The notes under the pieces were generated by a model. That model did no database searches. It had not been told where the DNA came from and was given only the letters and a program-made list of their open reading frames with translations. DNA of 43,808 nucleotides from Clostridia bacterium (lineage in GTDB: Bacteria > Bacillota > Clostridia > TANB77 > CAG-465): contig CAAHEI010000108.1 in NCBI GenBank assembly GCA_900772475.1, forward strand, positions 1 to 43,808, in the 5' to 3' direction. Both the position numbers and the translations under genes were made by a program. This document shows, one piece after another, positions 1-6,979 of this stretch (the first letter of the stretch is position 1; each line of letters begins with the position of its first letter).

Positions 1-73
1 CACTTAGCTCAGTCGGTAGAGCATGCGGCTGTTAACCGCAGGGTCGTAGGTTCGAGCCCTACAGTGGGAGCCA
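1..73 (+). tRNA. tRNA-Asn (GTT), 5' end cut by window
   Basis: The 3' acceptor strand AGTGGGA, discriminator G and encoded CCA are present. The anticodon arm TGCGG-CTGTTAA-CCGCA shows anticodon GTT, and the T-arm has GTTCGAGCC. Only CACT of the 5' acceptor strand is in the window; pairing predicts three missing bases upstream. Confidence 0.95.
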
Positions 74-78
74 TATCA

Positions 79-105
79 AGGGAGGTAATACCTCTCTTTT
101 TTTTA
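79..105 (+). terminator. intrinsic terminator after tRNA-Asn
   Basis: A stem GGGAGGT/ACCTCTC with a 3-nt loop is followed directly by a run of eight T. It sits six bases after the tRNA CCA end, so it most likely ends that transcript. Confidence 0.85.
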
Positions 106-425
106 TACGAGTCCAACTTCTCTTGTTGGGCTTGTTTCATATTATATTGTTGAAAATGAAATTGAATTTTGGTATGCTAGAGAATTGAAAATAGTAATAT
201 AAATAGCATTGAAGATTTTGTCGACGTCGGCAAGTTGTCGAAACGTGCGAATAATGCTGAAGTTGAAATTAGAGATTATAAATTAACACGTTATGAAATG
301 CTATTTAATAGCTCAAAATGTATTTTATATTTAAGAAAATAATTAATTTTAGACAAAAAAAGAGATATAATAAAACTTCTTATTAGAGTATTACTATATC
401 TCATCTTTATACATATAAATATATA
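106..425. other. gene-free stretch with a possible decayed coding fragment
   Basis: A second small hairpin (GTCCAAC/GTTGGGC) lies near 110-133. From about 172 to the TAA at 340-342 one plus-strand frame stays open and reads like protein (ending ...CILYLRK) but has no usable start codon upstream. It may be the 3' remnant of a lost gene; I could not assign it to a family. The rest is the terminator region of the mscS-like gene. Confidence 0.35.
353..402 (-). terminator. terminator of the mscS-like gene
   Basis: On the minus strand GAGATATA pairs with TATATCTC, separated by an A+T-rich loop, and is followed by seven T. It lies about 25 bases past the stop codon of the minus-strand channel gene. 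Confidence 0.7.
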
Positions 426-1487
426 TTATTTTTTTAGATAGATTGTTTTACTTGGATATGCAAGTTCCACTCTTTGTTTATTTAAAATATCCATAATTTT
501 GAAATTAATATTTTCAGATGTTGCAAGGTAATCAGCAAGACTAAGTGCATCAGTATATACATATACAAGTAAATTATATCCATTTTCAGTAACCTTATCA
601 AATCTAACCATTATATTATCATTTAAAATTCTTGGATGTTCTTCTAACATTTTTATTATTTCATTTTCTATATCGCACACTTTTTTTAATGGTGTTGAAA
701 GCTCAAGTTCAAAATTTTCCTTGTACCTTCTTTTTTTCATTTTACTCCAGTTTATTAGAGCATCATTTGTAATAGTGGAATTTGGAATTGTTACAATTGA
801 GTTTTCAAAAGTTCTGATTCTTGTACTTCTAAATGTTATATCTTCAACAGTTCCTTCAAATTTTGTCGTTTCAATCCAATCACCAATTTTAAAAGGTTTA
901 TCCCATAAAATAACAATTCCTCCAAATATATTTTTTGCAGCGTCTTGTGCTGCAAGTGCTACTACAACTCCACTAAGTCCAAGTCCTGCAAGCAAACCAT
1001 TTAAATCGTATCCAAGTTCACTAACAATGATAAATGCTGTTATTATATATATCAAACCTCTAAGAATTTTTACTATAAAATTTACAAATGTTTCATCTTT
1101 TCTTCCACTAAGTTTAAAATTTATTTGTTTAAACAAAGGTGATTTTGGTGTAATACAATTTGCTAAACCAATTGATATTGTTATAATAACTAAAATTCTA
1201 AATACTTTTGTTATTAGAGCAGTTATATCTTGAGGTAAATTTAAAAATCTAAGTCCAAGATATGCACCAAGAAGTGGGAAAAAAATATTTAAAGTACGGT
1301 ATAAGGCATTTTGTTTTAACTTACTTTTATTTTTTTCTTTAATTTTAAATAGTTTAGATACAACATATGACAGAGTACCACTAAAAAGTTTAAAAAGAAG
1401 AAATATAAGTATTGCTATTAAAATATCTATTATGGTGTTCATATTTATATTTTTAAACCATTCTATAATTTCATTAATTTTATCCAT
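426..1487 (-). CDS. MscS-family mechanosensitive ion channel
   Basis: This 353-aa protein is a small-conductance mechanosensitive channel homologue in the cytoplasmic membrane, expected to open under membrane tension and release solutes on hypo-osmotic shock. Several hydrophobic segments occur in the first ~165 residues. The pore-lining helix is recognisable in the Gly/Ala-rich stretch AGLGLSGVVVALAAQDAAKN, followed by the beta-domain signature FKIGDWIETTKFEGTVEDI and the motif TIPNSTITNDALINWS. A mixed alpha/beta C-terminal domain finishes the protein. The length suits the YnaI/YkuT-like branch with extra N-terminal helices. A Shine-Dalgarno (AAAGGGGGT) precedes the ATG. It follows the thioredoxin-like gene by 14 bases on the same strand, so the two are probably co-transcribed. 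Confidence 0.9.
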   Translation of the reverse strand: MDKINEIIEWFKNINMNTIIDILIAILIFLLFKLFSGTLSYVVSKLFKIKEKNKSKLKQNALYRTLNIFFPLLGAYLGLRFLNLPQDITALITKVFRILVIITISIGLANCITPKSPLFKQINFKLSGRKDETFVNFIVKILRGLIYIITAFIIVSELGYDLNGLLAGLGLSGVVVALAAQDAAKNIFGGIVILWDKPFKIGDWIETTKFEGTVEDITFRSTRIRTFENSIVTIPNSTITNDALINWSKMKKRRYKENFELELSTPLKKVCDIENEIIKMLEEHPRILNDNIMVRFDKVTENGYNLLVYVYTDALSLADYLATSENINFKIMDILNKQRVELAYPSKTIYLKK

Positions 1488-1501
1488 TGTAACCCCCTTT
1501 G

Positions 1502-2026
1502 TTAGATATTAACCCCATTAAAAAAAGAGCCAAATTGTTCTGTTGTAAGTTTTCCTTTATGAAAATTAATTATTCTTCCATCCTTGTCTAACAGATATGA
1601 ACTTGGAATACCTTTAGAGCCAGGATCAATATTTTCTCTAATTGTTTTTTCAGGGTCTAATATAACAAACCAATTATATCCATTTTCCTCTAAATAATTT
1701 TTAACCTCATCTTTATTATCGTCATGAGATACTACAATAATTGATTTATACGGATTATTTTTTATATATTCATTTAAATCGTTAGATTCTTCAACACAGT
1801 AATGGCACCAAGTTGCCCAAAAGATGACAAGAGTATTCTCATTTTTATTTAGATATTGACTTAAATTTTTATTATCTGTTATAATATAATTTTTTCTTAA
1901 TTTTGCAGTTGTTAAGTCTTTATTTTTAATTATAAAATCTGGTTTAAAGTATATTACAAAAAAAGCAAATAGTAGCAGTACTATAAATAGGAAAATGCTA
2001 ATTAAGATTACAATTTTTTTTTTCAT
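1502..2026 (-). CDS. membrane-anchored thioredoxin-like (TlpA/ResA-type) protein
   Basis: The 174-aa protein has an N-terminal membrane anchor (residues ~4-28, KKKIVILISIFLFIVLLLFA) and an extracytoplasmic thioredoxin fold. The redox motif is WATWCHYC (CxxC with His-Tyr between the cysteines), followed later by the cis-proline region GIPSSYLLDKDGRI. TlpA/ResA/StoA-type proteins reduce or shuffle disulfides of exported proteins such as cytochrome c or spore components. No dedicated partner is visible here. It is the first gene of a probable two-gene unit with the mscS-like gene 14 bases downstream. The specific substrate cannot be inferred. Confidence 0.85.
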   Translation of the reverse strand: MKKKIVILISIFLFIVLLLFAFFVIYFKPDFIIKNKDLTTAKLRKNYIITDNKNLSQYLNKNENTLVIFWATWCHYCVEESNDLNEYIKNNPYKSIIVVSHDDNKDEVKNYLEENGYNWFVILDPEKTIRENIDPGSKGIPSSYLLDKDGRIINFHKGKLTTEQFGSFFNGVNI

Positions 2027-2102
2027 AAATTTTTACCTCTTTTACCTAATATATTTAATTATATCTCATAATAAAATAAAAGACAATAATATTTTATTTA
2101 TA

Positions 2103-2131
2103 TTGAAAAAAAAGTCATAATATTATATAAT
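2103..2131 (+). promoter_or_regulatory. sigma-A-like promoter of cysS
   Basis: TTGAAA and TATAAT are separated by 17 bases, about 35 bases upstream of the cysS start. The leader carries the ribosome binding site AGGAGGT. Confidence 0.65.
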
Positions 2132-2165
2132 AGATAGTACATAAGATAATACTAGGAGGTAGAAT

Positions 2166-3551
2166 ATGCTAAAGTTATATAACACATTAACAAGAAAAAA
2201 GGAAGAATTTGTTCCTTTAAAAAAAGGAACGGTAAAAATGTATTCATGTGGACCTACTGTATACAATTATGCACATATTGGAAATATGAGAGCATATATT
2301 TTTATGGACACATTAAGAAAAGTATTAAAGTACAATGGGTATAAAGTTAAGCATGTAATGAATATAACTGATGTTGGTCATTTAGTATCTGACGCTGATG
2401 AGGGAGAAGATAAAATGGCTAAAACAGCTAGAATTGAAAATAGATCTGTTTATGAAATAGCAAAAGAGTATACTGATGCTTTTATGAAAGATATAAAGGC
2501 TTTAAATATTGATACACCAGAACATATTGCAAAAGCAACAGAACATATTCGTGAGATGGAAATCTACGTAAATGATATAGTAAAAAATGGATATGCATAT
2601 GAAACATCAAAGGGTGTTTACTTTGATACTTCTAAGCTTCCAAATTATGGAAAAATGTTATCAAATAATAACATTGATGATTTAAAAGCAGGAGCAAGAG
2701 TTGAAGTTGATACAGAAAAAAGAAATCCTCAAGATTTTGCACTTTGGATAAAGGCTCCAAAAGAACATATTATGAAGTGGAATAGTAAGTGGGGGCTATG
2801 TTATCCTGGTTGGCACATTGAATGTAGTGCTATGTCAAGGAAATATTTAGGAGATAAATTTGATATTCATACAGGTGGAGTTGATCATATTCCAATACAT
2901 CATGAAAATGAAATAGCACAATCAATAGGAGCTACTGGTCATAATCTTGCAAATTATTGGATGCATGTGGAATTTCTTCTAATTGATGGTGGAAAAATGT
3001 CTAAGAGTTTGGGAAATGTGTATACTCTTAATGATTTAAAAGCTAAAGGAATAGATGCCTTAAGTTATAGATATTTTACATATTCTTCCCATTACAGAAA
3101 TAAATTAAACTTTACTTGGGACGCTATAAAATCTGCTAAGAATTCCTTAAATAAACTTAGAGATATGATAGCTTTACACAAAGATGTAAATAAAAAAATA
3201 GATAAAAATATTATATCAAAATATGAGGAACAATTCTTAGATGCAATAAATGATGATATGAATATGCCTGTTGCAATTTCAATAGTATGGGAAATTGCAA
3301 AGGAAAAAGAAAAATCTAATGATTTTTATGAATTAATAAAAAAATTCGATAGTGTATTATCTCTTGATTTAGATAAAAATGATAAAGAGGATATTAATAT
3401 TCCAGAAGATATTAAATTAATATTAAATGAAAGAAAAGATGCAAGGAAAAATAAAGATTTTGCAAAATCTGACGAACTTCGCGATAAGCTAAAAGAGTTA
3501 GGATATATTGTAAAAGATACAAAAGATGGTCAAATAATAGAGAAAGTGTAG
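2166..3551 (+). CDS. cysS: cysteine--tRNA ligase
   Basis: Class I aminoacyl-tRNA synthetase that activates cysteine with ATP and charges tRNA-Cys. The HIGH-type motif is HIGN (residues 37-40) and the KMSKS loop lies at 277-281 (GGKMSKSLGN). Zinc ligands expected for the family are visible: Cys28 in MYSCGPTVYNY, the Cys in WHIECSAM, and the His/Glu of HHENE. Length 461 aa is normal. The C-terminal tail carries the usual DALR/anticodon-binding helices (RKDARKNKDFAKSDELRDKL). AGGAGGT precedes the ATG. The next gene, a FemX-like aminoacyl-tRNA-dependent transferase, starts 8 bases after the stop codon, so they form an operon. Confidence 0.97.
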   Translation: MLKLYNTLTRKKEEFVPLKKGTVKMYSCGPTVYNYAHIGNMRAYIFMDTLRKVLKYNGYKVKHVMNITDVGHLVSDADEGEDKMAKTARIENRSVYEIAKEYTDAFMKDIKALNIDTPEHIAKATEHIREMEIYVNDIVKNGYAYETSKGVYFDTSKLPNYGKMLSNNNIDDLKAGARVEVDTEKRNPQDFALWIKAPKEHIMKWNSKWGLCYPGWHIECSAMSRKYLGDKFDIHTGGVDHIPIHHENEIAQSIGATGHNLANYWMHVEFLLIDGGKMSKSLGNVYTLNDLKAKGIDALSYRYFTYSSHYRNKLNFTWDAIKSAKNSLNKLRDMIALHKDVNKKIDKNIISKYEEQFLDAINDDMNMPVAISIVWEIAKEKEKSNDFYELIKKFDSVLSLDLDKNDKEDINIPEDIKLILNERKDARKNKDFAKSDELRDKLKELGYIVKDTKDGQIIEKV

Positions 3552-3559
3552 GGATAAAA

Positions 3560-4621
3560 ATGCCAATTTTAGATTTAAATAATAAAGAGGAGTTAAAGAG
3601 GTATAATGAACATATAAAAAGTTGTAAATATACTAGACTTACTCAAGTAATTGAGTGGTCAAAAGTTAAAGAAAATTGGAAAAGTGAAATTGTATATTTA
3701 GAAGAAAATGGCAAAATAACAGCTTCTATGTTGCTTTTAATCCAAAGTATGAGAGTAGCAGGATATAATATAATGTACGCACCTCGTGGTCCTGTATGTG
3801 ATGCTAATGATATAGATACAGTAAAAAAATTAATTAATGAAGCTGCACCTCTTGTAAAAAAGTATAAAGCAGCTATGTTAAAATTTGATCCTCAAGTAGA
3901 ATATTCTGATAAATTAAACAAATTATATATTTCTAATGGCTTTAAAACATCTGGAACTAATCCAGATCATGACGAATTAATACAACCAGTTCATGAAGCA
4001 GTACTTAATGTTAAGAATAAATCATATGATGAACTTATGAAAAATTTTGCTGAAAAAACTAGATATAATATACGTTTATCTACAAGAAAAGGTGTTACCG
4101 TAAGACATTCTCACACTGAGGACGATTTAAAAATTTTCTATCATTTATATGAAATTACTACAAAAAGAGATAAAATTGGAAAGAGAGCATATGAATATTT
4201 TAAAAATATGCTTGATGCATATGATGAAAACCATTTAAGAGTATATATTGCAAGTGCACAAGGAGAGGATTTGTCGGCTGCTATTGCTATTACATATGGA
4301 GAGGAAATGTTCTATTTATATGGAGCAAGTAGTAATGAAAAAAGAAATCTTATGCCAAATTATGCAATGCAATCTGAAATGATAAAATGGGCAATTGAAA
4401 AAGGTTGTAGTTTATATAATTTTGGTGGAATACTTCATTTAGAAAAAAATAATGGATTATATAAATTTAAAGTTGGATTTTGTAAAGAAAGTGGAATTAC
4501 AAATTACATAGGTGAAATTGATAAGGTATATAACAAAACTATGTATTTTGCATATAGAAACATACTTCCAATTTTAAAGAAAATAAGAAGAGGCATTAGA
4601 AAAATATTAAAAAGAGCATAA
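3560..4621 (+). CDS. FemX/FemAB-family peptidoglycan bridge aminoacyltransferase
   Basis: A 353-aa member of the lipid II:glycine glycyltransferase (FemABX) family, built of two GNAT-like folds. These enzymes transfer an amino acid from aminoacyl-tRNA to the lysine side chain of lipid II on the inner membrane face. Family-typical stretches are QVIEWSKVKENW near the N-terminus, YAPRGPVCD, KTRYNIRLSTRKGV before the second fold, and the C-terminal YNFGGI...YKFKVGFC. A basic C-terminus (KKIRRGIRKILKRA) could touch the membrane. The amino acid used cannot be told. Co-transcription with cysS links it to tRNA charging but does not prove a Cys-tRNA donor. A terminator-type hairpin follows at 4642-4681. 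Confidence 0.88.
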   Translation: MPILDLNNKEELKRYNEHIKSCKYTRLTQVIEWSKVKENWKSEIVYLEENGKITASMLLLIQSMRVAGYNIMYAPRGPVCDANDIDTVKKLINEAAPLVKKYKAAMLKFDPQVEYSDKLNKLYISNGFKTSGTNPDHDELIQPVHEAVLNVKNKSYDELMKNFAEKTRYNIRLSTRKGVTVRHSHTEDDLKIFYHLYEITTKRDKIGKRAYEYFKNMLDAYDENHLRVYIASAQGEDLSAAIAITYGEEMFYLYGASSNEKRNLMPNYAMQSEMIKWAIEKGCSLYNFGGILHLEKNNGLYKFKVGFCKESGITNYIGEIDKVYNKTMYFAYRNILPILKKIRRGIRKILKRA

Positions 4622-4641
4622 TTTAAAAATGAATATATATA

Positions 4642-4681
4642 AAGCAATACTCATATACTAACAATATAGGAGTATTGTTTT
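4642..4681 (+). terminator. terminator hairpin overlapping the next gene's ribosome binding site
   Basis: AAGCAATACTC pairs with GAGTATTGTTT around a 17-nt loop and ends in TTTT. It can end the cysS-femX transcript. Its 3' arm contains AGGAG (4668-4672), the only good ribosome binding site for the ATG at 4682, so folding would also hide that site. Confidence 0.7.
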
Positions 4682-5287
4682 ATGGAAAATGGAAATAAAT
4701 ATGAAGTAAATAGAAAAGAAATAAATATAAAAGAAGAAAAAATGAAAGATATTAAATTACAAAAAATGCTATATATTGCAGGATTTTTTGTAATCTCAGC
4801 TATAGGTACGCTTCTTCATTTTGCATATAATTTTTGTGGGGAAAATATTTTTATTGCACCATTTAGTGCTGTAAATGAAAGTGTTTGGGAGCATTTAAAA
4901 ATAGCAGTTATGCCAATGTTTATTTGGACATTTATAGAGTTTATAACACTAAAATTTAGAAGAGAAAATTTATGGTCTTCACTTCTTGTAAAATTAATTA
5001 CAACTATGTTTGTTATAACCTTTTCATTTTATGCTTATACTTTTGTTATAGGTACTCATATTTTATGGATAGATATATTAATTTTTTATGTTGCAATTTT
5101 AATTGCTCAGATTTTAGGATATAAAGAGGTTACAAGTAGAAATATTAATATAAAATATGAAGAAATATCCAAATATTTAGTTATAGCAATATTTATTATG
5201 TTTGTCGTTTTTACGTTTTTTCCACCAAGAATAGATATTTTTAAAGATGAGGTAACAAGCACTTATGGTGTGTTTGAATTTAAATAG
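4682..5287 (+). CDS. integral membrane protein resembling the DUF6512 family
   Basis: A 201-aa protein with about five hydrophobic segments. The charged N-terminus is followed by a first membrane helix (MLYIAGFFVISAIGTLLHF) and the loop NESVWEHLKIAVMPMF, which I associate with DUF6512-type proteins of Clostridia. No catalytic motif is visible and the function is unknown. The start is uncertain. ATG 4682 has AGGAG nine bases upstream but within a terminator stem. ATG 4742 would remove 20 polar residues and give the more family-like start MKDIKLQKM. A flavin reductase gene follows 15 bases after the stop. Confidence 0.65.
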   Translation: MENGNKYEVNRKEINIKEEKMKDIKLQKMLYIAGFFVISAIGTLLHFAYNFCGENIFIAPFSAVNESVWEHLKIAVMPMFIWTFIEFITLKFRRENLWSSLLVKLITTMFVITFSFYAYTFVIGTHILWIDILIFYVAILIAQILGYKEVTSRNINIKYEEISKYLVIAIFIMFVVFTFFPPRIDIFKDEVTSTYGVFEFK

Positions 5288-5302
5288 AAAAGGGGTTATA
5301 TT

Positions 5303-5863
5303 ATGGCAAAACAAGTATGGAAACCAGCAGTAATTTTAAATCCGGTTCCAGTAGTTTTAGTTACATCTTCAGATGGTACAAAAGATAACGTTTTTACTGT
5401 TGCATGGACTGGTACAATATGTTCTGATCCAGCAATGACATATATATCAGTAAGAAAAGAAAGATTTTCATATGATATTATAAAAGAATCAGGAGAATTT
5501 TGTATTAATCTTATACCTGAGAAACTCGCATATGCTACAGACTATTGTGGAGTAAAATCAGGTAGAAAAGAAGATAAATTTAAATCAATGAATTTAACTA
5601 AAGAAAAAGCTAGTGTTATACATGCACCATTAATTAAAGAAAGTCCTGTAAATATAGAGTGTAAAGTTACAGAAATAAAAGAACTTGGATCACATGATAT
5701 GTTTTTAGCAAAAGTAGTTTCTGTTAATGTTGATGACAAATACATAGATGAAAAAGGCAAATTTGATCTTTCAAAATGCAATTTAATTTCATATTCTCAT
5801 GGTGAGTACTTTAAATTAGGAGAAAAAATAGGAAAATTTGGATTTTCAGTAAAAAAAGCTTGA
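5303..5863 (+). CDS. flavin reductase-like FMN-binding split-barrel protein
   Basis: A 186-aa member of the flavin reductase/flavoredoxin-like family (FMN-binding split barrel), likely a cytoplasmic flavin-dependent oxidoreductase. Typical features are an N-terminal KPAVILNPVPVVLVTSSD, the loop AWTGTICSDPAMTYISVRK, and SGEFCINLIPEKLAYATDYC in the FMN/NADH pocket region. The C-terminus SYSHGEYFKLGE also fits the family. The start has AAAGGGG eleven bases upstream of ATG. The stop codon is embedded in the -35 box (TTGACA) of the downstream RNA promoter. Electron acceptor and physiological role cannot be told from sequence. Confidence 0.88.
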   Translation: MAKQVWKPAVILNPVPVVLVTSSDGTKDNVFTVAWTGTICSDPAMTYISVRKERFSYDIIKESGEFCINLIPEKLAYATDYCGVKSGRKEDKFKSMNLTKEKASVIHAPLIKESPVNIECKVTEIKELGSHDMFLAKVVSVNVDDKYIDEKGKFDLSKCNLISYSHGEYFKLGEKIGKFGFSVKKA

Positions 5864-5888
5864 CAAAATATAAAAAAATATGTATAAT
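5860..5888 (+). promoter_or_regulatory. consensus promoter of the 5.9-kb noncoding RNA
   Basis: Perfect TTGACA and TATAAT with a 17-base spacer, the strongest promoter in the window. The -35 box overlaps the TGA stop codon of the flavin reductase gene. A start near A5895 is expected. Confidence 0.9.
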
Positions 5889-5894
5889 ATAAGC

Positions 5895-6125
5895 ACTTAA
5901 TAAACTGTATTTTATAGAATAATTTCTTTTTTGATTTAACTCATACTTTTTGTATGATTAAATATATAAACTGCATTTTTAAGAAAATCCCATTTGTTTG
6001 CCGAGCCTTAAAAATAAATATGATTTTTTTAAATTTGCAGTTATATACGGTGTATTAAAGGTTGGTTATTCTTTTTCACACCCTTCCTTAAATAAAATGC
6101 AATCGATTTTCGATTGCATTTTTAC
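5895..6125 (+). ncRNA. small noncoding RNA (~230 nt), possible 6S RNA
   Basis: The stretch from the consensus promoter to a perfect terminator (AAATGCAATCGA/TCGATTGCATTT then T's, 6095-6125) has no credible ORF. It folds mostly as one long rod: AGAATAA (~5915) pairs with TTATTCT (~6067), and ATATAAACTGCA (~5970) pairs with TGCAGTTATAT (~6045). Between these helices is a wide bubble whose 5' strand can form a TCATAC/GTATGA hairpin. A long hairpin with a central bubble, this length, and a GCCTTAAAA motif in the apical arm recall 6S RNA, which binds RNA polymerase holoenzyme. The ncRNA call is strong and the 6S assignment is tentative. Confidence 0.6.
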
Positions 6126-6178
6126 TTTATATTTGTATAATAATTTTTTATAGGGAAAATATAAAAAAAGGTGAGAAT

Positions 6179-6616
6179 ATGAGAGAAATAAAATTAGAAT
6201 TAGAAGTTTTAGATAGAATATATCAGAATTTACTTATGATAAAAGAAACAATAATAAGAATAAAAAAAATACATGAAAATAATAATATGCTAGGAGAATC
6301 TGTAAAAGAAATTTTATCCATATATCAGAATTTAATTCAATCAGTAATAGGTATGATGAATAATAGAAAGAAAAAAGTAAAAGGATTAGGATTAGGGGAA
6401 AAAATTGCTACTTATATAAGTATAAAAATAAATTTAAAGGAGTGTAAAAATATAAATGATATTCTAAATATAGTAATTCAGGATATTATAATAAGAAATG
6501 AAGATATAGAAAAAATAAAGAAAGAATACCCACAAATTAGTAAAACAATTATTAATTTATGTAATAGAATTGAAATAGCAAATAGCAAATGTATTAATAT
6601 ATTAAAAAGTTCATAA
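6179..6616 (+). CDS. small, mostly helical protein of unknown function
   Basis: A 145-aa, Ile/Lys/Asn-rich protein with no signal peptide or membrane segment. It appears all-helical: two N-terminal helices with heptad-like spacing (residues ~1-60), a short basic linker (NRKKKVKGLGLGEK, ~62-75), then two or three more helices. No family is recognised. GGTGAG lies six bases upstream of the ATG. It stands alone between the noncoding RNA terminator and a 360-base gene-free stretch. It could be a small regulatory or adaptor protein, but nothing in the sequence proves this. Confidence 0.6.
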   Translation: MREIKLELEVLDRIYQNLLMIKETIIRIKKIHENNNMLGESVKEILSIYQNLIQSVIGMMNNRKKKVKGLGLGEKIATYISIKINLKECKNINDILNIVIQDIIIRNEDIEKIKKEYPQISKTIINLCNRIEIANSKCINILKSS

Positions 6617-6927
6617 TTTTAGTCATTATTAACAAATATTTAAAATGGATAGATATTGTGTCTATGATAAAAAAATTAAATGTAAAAAATATAATTCACA
6701 TTTTTGTATATTAATGTTTTTTCTTATGATCTATTATGGTATAAAAAATTACATAAAAAGATAGCATACAAAATATATTAAAAATTGAAAATGATCTAAG
6801 AAAAATTATTATTTAGAATATAGTTAACAAAAAGCTACAAAAATAAGCGGTATGATTTTTGTAGTATCTGTTTTATTTAAATTGTTACTTTGTTTACAAA
6901 TTAAAATTGCAGGCAATTAAAGTTATT
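6617..6927. other. gene-free A+T-rich stretch
   Basis: About 310 bases between a hypothetical gene and the coupling-protein terminator. I see no ORF with a ribosome binding site, no convincing promoter and no strong hairpin. Confidence 0.5.
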
Positions 6928-6974
6928 AAAAAGGGGCTCATAATTACTTTTGCAGGTATGAGTCCCTTTTATTT
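6928..6974. terminator. bidirectional terminator below the coupling-protein gene
   Basis: AAAAGGGgCTCATA pairs with TATGAGtCCCTTTT (one G-T pair) around a ~14-nt loop. T-rich tracts flank it on both strands. It lies just past the stop codon of the minus-strand coupling-protein gene. Confidence 0.8.
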
Positions 6975-6979
6975 CGGTC

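Noticed and set aside
721..1233. 170-codon ORF opposite the MscS-like gene
   Set aside because: It is a shadow of the well-supported channel gene on the other strand.
5895..6125. SRP RNA, tmRNA or RNase P RNA
   Set aside because: The hallmark motifs (GGAAGCAGC-type SRP loop, GGGGGCGT-type tmRNA start, GAGGAAAGTC of RNase P) are absent.
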